Source: Hyphomonadaceae bacterium TMED5 (GTDB lineage Bacteria; Pseudomonadota; Alphaproteobacteria; Caulobacterales; Hyphomonadaceae). Taken from it: DNA of 64,000 nucleotides. Positions 45,258 through 53,997 of the stretch are shown piece after piece. Positions within the stretch are counted from its first letter, which is position 1. The number at the start of each line of letters is the position of its first letter. The notes beneath the pieces were generated by a model, which ran no database searches, was not told the DNA's origin, and was given only the letters and a program-made list of their open reading frames with translations. The translations under genes and the position numbers were made by a program. The DNA is taken from NCBI GenBank assembly GCA_002173095.1, contig NHBK01000016.1, positions 1 to 64,000 on the forward strand, given 5' to 3'.

Positions 45258-46508
45258 GTGATCTTAGCAGCGTGGTTCTGGTTCATAGCGTGGTCGCTAT
45301 GGTGGCTGATTGCTCATTTGGGGGCGCAAGGTACGACGCCCGTAATGGCGCTAATCGGCCTGCTCGCCCTACCCTTTCTTTTCTGGAAGCGTCCGCGCCC
45401 TTCTGCGGACGTTCTCGCCTTCGCGGCATTCATGGCCTGGTGCATACTGACAACCTTCTGGTCTGAAGGTGCTGACCCCGGGCTTGTCACCATTGATCCT
45501 GAAAACAGCAATTTCGCGATTGAAGCACCGGGGCTTCGCCTCGCGCTGACAAGCTTGCTCTGCGGTTATGCGTATTGGGCGCTTCATCATCTTAAAGGTA
45601 AGGATTATGGCCGCGGGCTTATCGCAATGCGCGCGGGCCTTATCATTCAGGCTGTATTGATGGCAGGCTGGGTCTTTTTCTGGTCTGATCTGATGAATGC
45701 GGTGCGCAATATTGGCGATGAGCCAGGCTCTGCGCTTCAGAACATGATCCGCATCATCAACATCACCGTACTGATGATCCCATTGCTTGCGGTTAGCATG
45801 CCCTTTGCCAAACTACCTCTGCAGATTGCCATTGGCGTCGTCGCAGCGATCGGCCTTTTCATTCTGACCGAGCGCCCGGGCATTGAGGCCATGGCCGCAG
45901 TCCTGGCCATGGCGGCCGCTGGAGCCATGATCGTTGGGGCAACAATTTTCGGTCGCTATATTTACCGCATTCTCGGCATTCTGACCGCGATTGGCGTTAT
46001 GGCCATGCCGGGCTTTGCTTATATCGCCACTCGTCTCGTTTCGACCGAGACCACTTCTCTCGGCGTCAGTGCCCGGATTGAGAGCTGGCGTTATGTCCTG
46101 CACAAAATCACGGAACGCCCAATCCTTGGCTGGGGCGTAGAAGCTTCCAAAGGCTGGGATGAATCGCGCATCATCACCTTTCCGAACGGCCAATTGCATG
46201 ATCTGCGTTTTGTACCGGGCCACCCGCATAACGGTGCATTGCAGATCTGGGCAGAAACGGGCCTGATCGGTGCGGTGCTGATTTCCGCTTTTGCCATATT
46301 CCTTGGCGAACGCCTTACCCGCACTTGCTCCCCCTCCCGCACAGTGATTGCCGTCGGCGCAGCCTGCTGGGGTGGAACACTCGTTTATGCCGCAGTTTCC
46401 TACAGCGTGTGGAATGATGCATTCTGGGCGGCGATTCTCTTCATATCTTCAGGCGTTCTTATTCTCTCTCGCATGCACGCACGTAAACTGGAGGCACAGT
46501 CCTGGTGA
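45258..46508 (+). CDS. O-antigen ligase/polymerase family membrane protein
   Basis: A 416-residue integral membrane protein with ten to twelve hydrophobic segments. A periplasmic loop near residues 270–320 contains ILGWGVEASKGWDES and VPGHPHNGALQIWAETGLIG, the Wzy_C/WaaL signature with HxxxxxxxE. Such proteins polymerise or ligate surface glycans. GTG 45258 start. It overlaps the next glycosyltransferase gene by 4 bp, forming a surface-polysaccharide pair. Confidence 0.85.
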   Translation: MILAAWFWFIAWSLWWLIAHLGAQGTTPVMALIGLLALPFLFWKRPRPSADVLAFAAFMAWCILTTFWSEGADPGLVTIDPENSNFAIEAPGLRLALTSLLCGYAYWALHHLKGKDYGRGLIAMRAGLIIQAVLMAGWVFFWSDLMNAVRNIGDEPGSALQNMIRIINITVLMIPLLAVSMPFAKLPLQIAIGVVAAIGLFILTERPGIEAMAAVLAMAAAGAMIVGATIFGRYIYRILGILTAIGVMAMPGFAYIATRLVSTETTSLGVSARIESWRYVLHKITERPILGWGVEASKGWDESRIITFPNGQLHDLRFVPGHPHNGALQIWAETGLIGAVLISAFAIFLGERLTRTCSPSRTVIAVGAACWGGTLVYAAVSYSVWNDAFWAAILFISSGVLILSRMHARKLEAQSW

Positions 46509-47473
46509 CCTCCGCGCAGTCTTTTAAAGTTTCCGCTCTTGTTGTGACCTTCCATTCCGGCCCCGCGCTGAAGGAATGCATAAATGCCCTGTGCGTAGAG
46601 CAAGCCGTTTCTGAAATTATTGTCGTCAACAATGGCAATTCCGAAGCCGATGTGAACTGGCTTAAAGCCTTCAACCCACCCGGCCATTGCGCCTATAAAC
46701 TGGTCGATGGGCACGGAAACATTGGATTTGCCGCGGGCGTGAACCTTGCCGCTGCGAATGCGACAGGGGACCGGTTTCTGGTCATCAATCCGGACGCCGT
46801 CCTGCGCGTGCATTCCATCACCCGTCTAGAAGAGGCTCGCACCTCGGGTCCGTCCCCATGCCTTGTGGGCGGCAAACTTATTTATCCATCAGGAAACGAA
46901 CAGCGCGGTGCCCGGCGGGAGCTGCTTACACCATGGCGCGCCATCGTCACCTTCTCGGGCCTGTTCGTGCTCGGAAACTCCATTCCCGCTTTCCGGAACA
47001 TGCACCGCGAGCGCGACCCGGAACCGGAAAACGCCATTCCAATGCCGGTCGTGTCGGGCGCCCTCTGCTATATTTCGAAAGAAGACTATGAGGCCGTACA
47101 AGGCTTTGATGAAGGCTATTTCCTGCACGTTGAGGACATCGATTTCTGCCGCCGCATTGGCGAGGCTGGCGGTCAGGTTATCTACACGCCAAAAGCCTGC
47201 GCTTTGCATTATGGCTCCACCTCACAAGTGTCGGCGACATTCGTAGAGCTGAACAAAGCCCGTGGCCTCGCGCGCTATTTCCATAAAAACGCGAAGACAC
47301 CTCTGGGACGCTTGAGTGCGCGTGCGAGCTTTTATGCATTTGCCCCGCTTCTGGTGAGCCGCTCTTTCCTCATCCGCCGGCTGATGATGGCCCGGCAGGC
47401 CCTTATCGATATGACCCGCCCTAAGACGGAAACGCCCCCGCCTTCAAGAGTGCGGACGGAACAGGATGCTTAA
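46505..47473 (+). CDS. Glycosyltransferase family 2 (rhamnosyltransferase-like)
   Basis: A 322-residue GT-A enzyme. The N-terminus has SALVVTFHSGPALKECINAL, the nucleotide-sugar region FLVINPDAVLR (DxA metal motif), VSGALCYISKEDYEAVQGFD, and EDIDFCRRIGEAGG near the catalytic base. This is the WcaA/RfbF-like group. It starts at GTG 46505, overlapping the ligase gene. Its 3' end overlaps the convergent HMG-CoA lyase gene by 53 bp. The sugar is unknown. Confidence 0.88.
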   Translation: MTSAQSFKVSALVVTFHSGPALKECINALCVEQAVSEIIVVNNGNSEADVNWLKAFNPPGHCAYKLVDGHGNIGFAAGVNLAAANATGDRFLVINPDAVLRVHSITRLEEARTSGPSPCLVGGKLIYPSGNEQRGARRELLTPWRAIVTFSGLFVLGNSIPAFRNMHRERDPEPENAIPMPVVSGALCYISKEDYEAVQGFDEGYFLHVEDIDFCRRIGEAGGQVIYTPKACALHYGSTSQVSATFVELNKARGLARYFHKNAKTPLGRLSARASFYAFAPLLVSRSFLIRRLMMARQALIDMTRPKTETPPPSRVRTEQDA

Positions 47474-48317
47474 GCACGCGCTCTAACCAGCATGCAGTTT
47501 CAATGAGCTTTGAGAGATCAAGCCCGGTCTCAAAACCTGCGCGTTCGAGCATATAGACCACATCTTCAGTTGCGATATTGCCCGTGGCCTTCGGCGCAAA
47601 CGGGCACCCGCCAATGCCACCGCAGCTGGCATCAATAACATCGACTTCCGCGCGGATGGCGGCTGCAACATTTGCCAGCCCGGTATTGCGCGTATCGTGA
47701 AAATGCGCCCGAAGATAAACATCTGGCGCATAGAGGCGAACTTCATCCACCAGCGCCTCAACAGACCAAGGATCTGCGACACCTATCGTGTCGGCGATTG
47801 CCACTTCCGCGACGCCTGCGCGCTGTGCCCGTGCCGCCAGACCGCCCACAACACCTTTAGCGATGAGCCCATCATATGGGTCCCCAAAGGCGACTGCGAT
47901 GCTCGCGGATAAGGGAAGCCCCGCCTGATGGACGAGTGGCGCGCACTGTGCCAGCTCATCAGCGCTGTCTTGTGGGCTCATGCCCTGATTGCGTTGCCCA
48001 AAGGCTTCACCCGCAACCATCACAAAATTGATCTCATCAGCCCCGGCATCAATCGCGCGGCGAACGCCTTTTTCATTCAGGGCGAGCCCGATATGGCGAA
48101 CACCCTCCCGGCGCGCAATCCCAGCGAACACTTCGGCACTTTCAGCCATTTTGGGCACAGCTTTTGGTGAAACAAAGCTGCCGCTTTCCATGCGTTTCAC
48201 GCCGCAATCCTGCAGACGCTCGATGAATTCCAGTTTCTGAGAAACCGAAAGGTCAGCAGGGTCATTCTGCAGTCCATCGCGTGGACCGACCTCGACAATA
48301 TCAACACGTTTGGTCAT
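47421..48317 (-). CDS. Hydroxymethylglutaryl-CoA lyase
   Basis: A 298-residue TIM-barrel lyase. Family residues are VEVGPRDGLQND at the N-terminus, ADTIGVADPWSVEALVDEVR, AHFHDTRNTGLANVAAAIRA (metal-binding His pair), and the active-site Cys loop DASCGGIGGCPFAPKATGN. It cleaves HMG-CoA to acetoacetate and acetyl-CoA in leucine breakdown. No other leucine-catabolism gene adjoins. Tail-to-tail overlap with the GT2 gene. Confidence 0.93.
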   Translation of the reverse strand: MTKRVDIVEVGPRDGLQNDPADLSVSQKLEFIERLQDCGVKRMESGSFVSPKAVPKMAESAEVFAGIARREGVRHIGLALNEKGVRRAIDAGADEINFVMVAGEAFGQRNQGMSPQDSADELAQCAPLVHQAGLPLSASIAVAFGDPYDGLIAKGVVGGLAARAQRAGVAEVAIADTIGVADPWSVEALVDEVRLYAPDVYLRAHFHDTRNTGLANVAAAIRAEVDVIDASCGGIGGCPFAPKATGNIATEDVVYMLERAGFETGLDLSKLIETACWLERVLKHPVPSALLKAGAFPS

Positions 48318-48326
48318 ATCAGAGTA

Positions 48327-50279
48327 TCAGCCCTCACAAGGCCCCGGCCCTACCAGAACGCTGACAAAATGCACCGGATCACCGTTGGAATAGTTCAACG
48401 CATAGACCGGCCCGGATTCAGTGACGCAACGGTTCTGTTCTGCGGCCTGTGCACGGACAGCCTCCAGAGCGGGCGGCCCCAGCTCCTGACTTTCCAGATT
48501 GATCACATAGGCCATGTATGGCGCTTCATCTGCGGACGGCAGCTCTGAGGAGGATTCAGGGGTAATGCGTACGTCTGTGCCTGTCGTGAAGACAAAGCTT
48601 GGCTCCGCATAGCCAATGGCATGGATCTGGGAAGCCTCGATAAGTTCGCACTCATCTTCGCCGGGCAGAACGCAAATATCTTTCAGCGTTTCGCGCGCGG
48701 CCCATGTGGCCTGCAGCCAGGTCTGTTCCGGCAGGAAGGTGATGCGGATATGCCAGCCAATCGCAAAGCTCGAAATGACTGCGAACAACACCGCCATCTG
48801 ATAGCGGCGAAGCACGCTGTAAAACAGCGTCAGAAGAAGTCCTGCAAAGATGATGATCAGCGGCCAGGAAGTGACGGTATAAACCGACCAGGCCTCCATC
48901 ACCGTCTCACCGGACACAGAGCGAAAATCCCCGGCCGCTTCCCGCATGAAGAGCTGCTCCCCGAGAGGAGACGCGATAATCGCCATAAGGCCACCGCCCA
49001 GCAGGAAGATCGCAAGCGAAGCATAACGACTAACCGGGAGCCGAACGCCTTCCATCAGCTTCCAGACGGCATAACCGCACAACAGCGCCAAGGGCGGATA
49101 GGCTGGCAGCACATAATGGCTGAGCTTGGTTGGAAGGAATTCAAAGAGCACCCAGGTCGGCACGGCCCATGCCACGAGGAACAAAACGCCCTCATGCATG
49201 TCGAGCTTATGTCGGATCGCTTTCACGCTCTGCACAATGGCCGGAATGAGGAAAAGCGTCGCCGGGAAGAAGTGCGTCAGCAGATAGAGGATGTGATAGC
49301 CCGGAGGCCCACCATGACCTTCCGATGCGCCCACAACCTTATCTTTCAGGTCTTTACCAAGTGCGCCTTCAAGGAATTGGCCGTCCGTCGCCAACTGAAT
49401 GGCAATCAGCCACGGAATAATCATCGCAACGAAAAGCACAGGCCCCGGCCACCAGAATAGCGTTCTAAACCATTCTTCTTTTCGCTGATCCAGCACGCAG
49501 CGCAGAACCGCAATTCCAAGCATGAGTACGGCCACCGTCTTGAAGAGAAGACCTGCAACAAAATTCGCCGGACCAAGATTCACATAGGTGTCGAGGAAGA
49601 GAACGACGAGCCCGCCACACAGAATGAGCGGCCATTTCCAGCCCCGTTCAGAGAGGAAATAAAACGCCAGAGCCAGAAAGGCGACCATAGGCGTCACCGG
49701 CCCTTTAATGAGGAAACCAAATCCCATCGCAAACCAGAAGAGAATAGCCGTCGCCTTAGGCCGCGAATTCCCAGTGTCTTTTATCAGATGGATAAGTGCA
49801 GCAACGCCCAGCGTCGTAATCGCCACCAATACGCCATCCGTCTTGGAAATATGCGCTTCACTGGTGAGCAATATTCCCACCGAGAAGAGCGCCGAACCGA
49901 GAAAGGCCGCTCGCCGCCCGATGAGCGGGATGCCCGCCCAGAAAAGCGCACAACTTGCCAGCGCTGCGCCAATCCAGGACGGAATGCGATAGCTCCACAT
50001 CTCTTGCGCATCGGCTGACGAAAACATGGCTGTGGTTGCCGTTTGCAGCCAGTGAATACCCGCTGGTTTTTTATTCCGCTGCCCGTCCTGATAACGGATG
50101 GTGATAAAATCCCCGGTTTCCAGCATCTGTTTTGATGCCTGCGCAAAACGCGACTCATCGCGATCCAGTGCCGGAATGTTGAATACGCCCGGCGCAGCAG
50201 CAATCAGGGTGATACAAAAAAGGAGAATATAGCCACGCAGGCCGCGGCTCAGCTCATCAAGAACAGAAAATCGGTTCAC
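48327..50279 (-). CDS. ArnT-like glycosyltransferase (GT39/PMT fold)
   Basis: A 650-residue membrane glycosyltransferase of the GT39/GT83 group. The first hydrophobic helix precedes the conserved periplasmic DRDESRFAQASKQMLETGDF loop with the acidic catalytic residue, then RNKKPAGIHWLQ. About eleven further helices and a soluble C-terminal domain (residues 540–650) follow. It moves a sugar from a lipid-linked donor to lipid A or protein. It lies divergent from a dolichol-phosphate-type GT2 that could supply the donor. Confidence 0.85.
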   Translation of the reverse strand: MNRFSVLDELSRGLRGYILLFCITLIAAAPGVFNIPALDRDESRFAQASKQMLETGDFITIRYQDGQRNKKPAGIHWLQTATTAMFSSADAQEMWSYRIPSWIGAALASCALFWAGIPLIGRRAAFLGSALFSVGILLTSEAHISKTDGVLVAITTLGVAALIHLIKDTGNSRPKATAILFWFAMGFGFLIKGPVTPMVAFLALAFYFLSERGWKWPLILCGGLVVLFLDTYVNLGPANFVAGLLFKTVAVLMLGIAVLRCVLDQRKEEWFRTLFWWPGPVLFVAMIIPWLIAIQLATDGQFLEGALGKDLKDKVVGASEGHGGPPGYHILYLLTHFFPATLFLIPAIVQSVKAIRHKLDMHEGVLFLVAWAVPTWVLFEFLPTKLSHYVLPAYPPLALLCGYAVWKLMEGVRLPVSRYASLAIFLLGGGLMAIIASPLGEQLFMREAAGDFRSVSGETVMEAWSVYTVTSWPLIIIFAGLLLTLFYSVLRRYQMAVLFAVISSFAIGWHIRITFLPEQTWLQATWAARETLKDICVLPGEDECELIEASQIHAIGYAEPSFVFTTGTDVRITPESSSELPSADEAPYMAYVINLESQELGPPALEAVRAQAAEQNRCVTESGPVYALNYSNGDPVHFVSVLVGPGPCEG

Positions 50280-50395
50280 AATACGGGTCCCGTCTTTGGT
50301 GAAACCTGATTTAACGTCTTTTGATATGCTTGTCTCCTCTCGCTTCTTTGAAAACGAAGCGCTATGAGGACTGCGTTAGAACTGAGGAGCTGCCT

Positions 50396-51127
50396 GTGTC
50401 AGAGGCCGTAGAACTGAGCATCGTCGTGCCGGTCCACAATGAAGAAGGAAATGCCGGAAATCTTGCGCGCGAAATCGCTGCCGCACTGGAAGGCCGCGCC
50501 TTTGAAATGGTTTTCGTTGATGACGCTTCTACAGATGCCACGCTGGATGAGCTCGTCGCCGCGCGCAGCGAACTGCCACAATTGCGCATTCTCAGCCATC
50601 GCAAGAATTCAGGCCAAAGCCGCGCCATCCGCTCAGGCATGCGCGCTGCTCGCGCACCCATTGTCGGCACGCTGGACGGTGACGGCCAGAATGACCCGGC
50701 AGATCTGCCTGCACTCTATCGCGCACTAACCCGCCCAGATGCGCCTGAAAAGCTGGCCATGGTGATGGGACGACGCGCCAGCCGTAAGGATACAGCCTGG
50801 AAGCGTTTCGGGTCTCGCTTTGCGAACAATATCCGCCAGAAGCTTCTGAAGGATGGATGCGATGACTCCGGATGCGGCATCAAAGTGCTCAAGCGCAGCG
50901 TTTTCCTGGAACTTCCATATTTCGACCATATGCACAGATACATGCCCGCGCTGATCCATGCCGAGGGCTATTCAGCCGAATACATGGACGTCAATCATCG
51001 CGGACGTATTCACGGCGTGTCGAAATATACTAATTTCGGGCGTCTTGGCGCCGCCGTATCTGACTTAAGAGGCGTCACCTGGCTGATGAAACGCAGGCGT
51101 TTGCCTGACGGTGTGGACGAAGTGTGA
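50396..51127 (+). CDS. Glycosyltransferase family 2, polyprenol-phosphate type
   Basis: A 243-residue GT2. LSIVVPVHNEEGNAGNLARE, FVDDASTDATLDELV, and the DGDGQNDPADLP metal motif mark DPM1/ArnC-like enzymes that load sugars on undecaprenyl phosphate. There is no C-terminal membrane segment. GTG 50396 is chosen because GAGGAG stands upstream; the frame extends 25 codons further without family match. The likely partner is the divergent ArnT-like transferase. Confidence 0.87.
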   Translation: MSEAVELSIVVPVHNEEGNAGNLAREIAAALEGRAFEMVFVDDASTDATLDELVAARSELPQLRILSHRKNSGQSRAIRSGMRAARAPIVGTLDGDGQNDPADLPALYRALTRPDAPEKLAMVMGRRASRKDTAWKRFGSRFANNIRQKLLKDGCDDSGCGIKVLKRSVFLELPYFDHMHRYMPALIHAEGYSAEYMDVNHRGRIHGVSKYTNFGRLGAAVSDLRGVTWLMKRRRLPDGVDEV

Positions 51128-51164
51128 TAAACACACTTAACGAAACCTTTCAGGAGCGCTAGAC

Positions 51165-51725
51165 ATGGCTGGTATGTGGGGACCGGCAATTGCCGCCGCC
51201 CGAATGGAAGAGAAACGAAATGCCGCCGGTGGGGGCAGCAATCGTAATCAGAGGGGACAACGTCCGATGATGACTTTATTCAGTATTTTTCCGCTGCTGA
51301 CCGTTCCCGTGGTCATCTATAATTTGATGGCTTTTGTGTTTGCGGGCAGCGCAACTGCAGCAGCCGGCGCCGAAGCGGCTCCGCCTATCCTGTCCAATCT
51401 GGAAGCTCCAATGCTGAGCATTCCCATGGTGTCCGGTTCAACCTGGACCATGACAGGTGGCGATCTGCTGATCCTGATCAGTCTGGTTTTCCTGTTTGCT
51501 GAAATCCTGAAATCTACATCAACAGGTACGGCAACCATCATGAATCATGCGGTCTCCATGATCCTGTTCATTGTCTGCCTCGTTGAATTCCTGTTGTTTG
51601 AGAACTTCGCGACATCCATCTTCTTCATCCTGACCATGACGACATTGCTGGATGTTCTGGCAGGCGTGGTTGTGACCATCGTATCTGCGCGGCGAGACTT
51701 TGCCGTAGGCGAAGGGTTCTCCTGA
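51165..51725 (+). CDS. Hypothetical multi-spanning membrane protein
   Basis: A 186-residue protein. A cytosolic, basic, Gly/Asn-rich N-terminus (about 1–35) precedes four hydrophobic segments (near 37–60, 98–117, 126–146, and 150–172). No family is recognised. AGGAGCGC upstream serves as ribosome site. A strong terminator follows 27 bp after the stop. It may be co-transcribed with the GT2 gene 37 bp upstream; function unknown. Confidence 0.7.
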   Translation: MAGMWGPAIAAARMEEKRNAAGGGSNRNQRGQRPMMTLFSIFPLLTVPVVIYNLMAFVFAGSATAAAGAEAAPPILSNLEAPMLSIPMVSGSTWTMTGGDLLILISLVFLFAEILKSTSTGTATIMNHAVSMILFIVCLVEFLLFENFATSIFFILTMTTLLDVLAGVVVTIVSARRDFAVGEGFS

Positions 51726-51752
51726 TACAGTCTGGACACTCCAGATAAACGA

Positions 51753-51778
51753 AAGGCGCCTTACCGGGCGCCTTTTTT
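51753..51778 (+). terminator. Rho-independent terminator
   Basis: AAGGCGCC-TTACCG-GGCGCCTT followed by TTTT. It ends the GT2–membrane protein unit; the reverse orientation also has an A-run, so it may also act on the minus-strand unit whose stop is at 51780. Confidence 0.85.
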
Positions 51779-51779
51779 G

Positions 51780-51917
51780 TTAGCTGAAGAACAAGATGAC
51801 CGCTGCAAAGACCAATAGGTCAAAAGCGAACCAGGCATATCCTTTCCCCGTAAGGATAGCCGGTTCAGCAGGCTGATCGATGCGTTCCGTCAAAAGAAGT
51901 GGTTCCTGAACCTGCAT
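51780..51917 (-). CDS. Small membrane protein (45 residues)
   Basis: A short ORF with GGGAGGC as ribosome site. The N-terminal 25 residues are polar (MQVQEPLLLTERIDQPAEPA) and the end is one hydrophobic helix (YAWFAFDLLVFAAVILFFS). Its ATG overlaps the stop of the upstream 115-residue gene, and it ends at the terminator, so a two-gene unit is likely. No known family. Confidence 0.5.
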   Translation of the reverse strand: MQVQEPLLLTERIDQPAEPAILTGKGYAWFAFDLLVFAAVILFFS

Positions 51918-52264
51918 CAGATCACGCCTCCCCTGCGGGTTTTGACTGGGCGATTTACAGCTGCGTATGCGGACAAGGCATCATCGCGGCTGATTTCAGT
52001 TTCACTGGTCTGACCAATCAGATGCGCACTAAGTTCGGCCGAAATCCACGGGCGCGCTGTGTGAGCACTATTGCGATCAGCTGAACGGCGGCCATGCGTG
52101 CGGCGCTCGTCTGTGCGGCGATCGCCCATGCGACGATTGCCATAGTGACGGCTCTGGCTGGAAGACGTCTGTTCCGTTTTCTGCTCACGGTTTTCCTGCT
52201 GCCAGCGTTGGCGGGCTGAGAAGTGTGCCAGACTGGCACCAGAAGCAGGAATAATACGTGTCAT
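51917..52264 (-). CDS. Hypothetical basic protein
   Basis: A 115-residue protein with a Gln/Arg-rich, low-complexity middle (GNRRMGDRRTDERRTHGRRS). A better-conserved-looking C-terminal half reads PWISAELSAHLIGQTSETEI followed by DDALSAYAAVNR. Start-stop overlap with the 45-residue gene supports both. No family or function recognised. The leader upstream of it is AT-rich with hairpins. Confidence 0.5.
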   Translation of the reverse strand: MTRIIPASGASLAHFSARQRWQQENREQKTEQTSSSQSRHYGNRRMGDRRTDERRTHGRRSADRNSAHTARPWISAELSAHLIGQTSETEISRDDALSAYAAVNRPVKTRRGGVI

Positions 52265-52383
52265 GGGGGAAACTATTCAATTTCCTCGCCAAACAGGCCA
52301 AATGTGTTCTTTTCGCCACATTGGACACCTTACATTTATTTTACTTGTCTTTTTTCTTTTATGTGGCACATTAATCACATCAG

Positions 52384-52494
52384 CGACTGATCGTGATTGC
52401 GTTGTCCCCCCGTAGATCAGTCGTTCGCCGGATTTCCCCTCCCGGCAGTGCGTTTGAAGCACCAATCACCCGGACTACCCCCAAGGTCCGGGTG
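52384..52494 (+). ncRNA. Candidate structured RNA with C-rich loops
   Basis: Four consecutive stems: CGACTGATC/GATCAGTCG (52384–52423), GCCGG/CCGGC (52427–52446), GTGC/GCAC (52448–52462) and CACCCGGAC/GTCCGGGTG (52467–52494). Three of their loops carry CCCC or longer C-runs. This lies 52 bp upstream of xthA. C-rich single-stranded loops are typical of alphaproteobacterial trans-acting small RNAs. It could instead be an xthA leader. Strand is inferred from the C-rich loops. Confidence 0.45.
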
Positions 52495-52545
52495 AATTGA
52501 TTCTGAGGCTTGTTTTCCAAATGGACTCGTGAACAGAGATAAGCC

Positions 52546-53349
52546 ATGAGCGAATTGTCTGTTGTCACCTGGAATATCAATTCCGTCCGCCTGCGCGCCA
52601 ACCGGGTCGCCGCATTCCTGAAAGAGCATGGACCAGATGTCCTTTGTCTTCAGGAAATCAAATGCCATGAGGCGCAATTCCCTGCGTCTGTTTTTCGCGA
52701 AGCTGGCTATGAGCACATGCATATCGCCGGTCAGAAAGGCCTGCACGGCGTTGCGACGGTTTCACGCCTGCCGCTTGAGCCACTCGACACGCCGGAATTT
52801 TGCAATCTTGGCCATGCCCGTATCGTGGCAAGCCGGATTGACGGATATGACATTCACAACATCTACCTGCCTGCGGGCGGTGATGAGCCAGACCCGGAAA
52901 TCAACGAGAAATTCGCGCACAAGCTTGAATTCCTCGACCGCATGGAAAAGTTCTACGGCGCATTCGATAAGGCAACGCCGCTCATCGTGGTTGGCGATCT
53001 CAACATTGCCCCGTTTGAGCACGATGTCTGGTCGCACAAGCAGCTTCTGAAAATTGTCAGCCACACACCCGTAGAGACCGAAGCCATGGCCCGTATTGTG
53101 GAAGCTGGCGGATTTAACGATCTCGCGCGCCGCGAACATGCTGCAGAACAAAAGCTCTACACATGGTGGAGCTACCGCTCGAAAGATTGGGCGGCATCAA
53201 ACCGTGGCCGTCGCCTCGACCATATCTGGGCAAATCCAGCGGCCGAGCCGCATGCCAAACCTGGCACTTATCACATCTATCTGGAACAGCGCGGCGGTGA
53301 GAAGCCCTCAGACCATGCGCCGGTTCAGATGACGTTTGGCCGCCTTTAA
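52546..53349 (+). CDS. xthA: Exodeoxyribonuclease III
   Basis: A 267-residue AP endonuclease/3'-5' exonuclease. Motifs are TWNINSVRLRANRVAAFL, CLQEIKC with the metal-binding Glu, VVGDLNIAPFEHDVW, and the final KPSDHAPVQMTF with the catalytic Asp-His. It cuts abasic sites in base excision repair. A structured leader lies upstream. Typical length. Confidence 0.95.
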   Translation: MSELSVVTWNINSVRLRANRVAAFLKEHGPDVLCLQEIKCHEAQFPASVFREAGYEHMHIAGQKGLHGVATVSRLPLEPLDTPEFCNLGHARIVASRIDGYDIHNIYLPAGGDEPDPEINEKFAHKLEFLDRMEKFYGAFDKATPLIVVGDLNIAPFEHDVWSHKQLLKIVSHTPVETEAMARIVEAGGFNDLARREHAAEQKLYTWWSYRSKDWAASNRGRRLDHIWANPAAEPHAKPGTYHIYLEQRGGEKPSDHAPVQMTFGRL

Positions 53350-53357
53350 TTTTGAGA

Positions 53358-53984
53358 TTAGCGGCGCCGTGAGAACAGCGCCGCAAACTTGCCAAACAAA
53401 ATCCCCACAACATCGGGCCTGAGGATAATCGTCATAACCAGCCCGGCCAGCGCGCCGCCAAGGTGGGCCTCATGGCTGATCTGTGAGTGAGAACCACTCA
53501 TCGCAAAGGCCGAATAGGCAATAAACAGGATCGTGAAAACGATTGCCGGAATTGGGATGATCCCAAAAATGAGGATCATCGAAAACGGTGCAAACAGGCT
53601 CACGCCCACCAGAATGCCCGAAATCGCACCAGACGCACCCACGGCCGCATAATACGGATCGTCATAATTGGCATAAACGGCATATAGACTACCCGCGATC
53701 AGAGCCACAAAATAGACAATCAGGAAACGCTCAACCCCGAGGAAGCGGCGACTTTCCAACGCCGGACCAAAGAAAAAGAGCGAGAACATATTGAACAGCA
53801 GATGGGTCAGACTCCCATGCAGAAAGCCTGATGTCAGAAGGCGATAATATTCGCCTTCCCTGACCGCACCGACCTGGAGCAACAGCGCATTGAAAATCTC
53901 AGGGTTCGCAAATGCAATTATGGAGATGATCACATTGATTGCGATAAGTACGTAAGAGGCGGACAGATTAAAGTTAGATCTCAT
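53358..53984 (-). CDS. Rhomboid family intramembrane serine protease
   Basis: A 208-residue six-helix membrane protease. The loop-1 region reads RLLTSGFLHGSLTHLLFNMF (HxxxN), the catalytic serine lies in AVGASGAISGILVG, and the His in ISHEAHLGGALAGL, completing the dyad. Start at 53984 (MRSNFNLSASYVLI). It lies 13 bp after cenR in the minus-strand order, so they may be co-transcribed. Substrates unknown. Confidence 0.9.
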   Translation of the reverse strand: MRSNFNLSASYVLIAINVIISIIAFANPEIFNALLLQVGAVREGEYYRLLTSGFLHGSLTHLLFNMFSLFFFGPALESRRFLGVERFLIVYFVALIAGSLYAVYANYDDPYYAAVGASGAISGILVGVSLFAPFSMILIFGIIPIPAIVFTILFIAYSAFAMSGSHSQISHEAHLGGALAGLVMTIILRPDVVGILFGKFAALFSRRR

Positions 53985-53997
53985 ATCCGCCTGTCTA

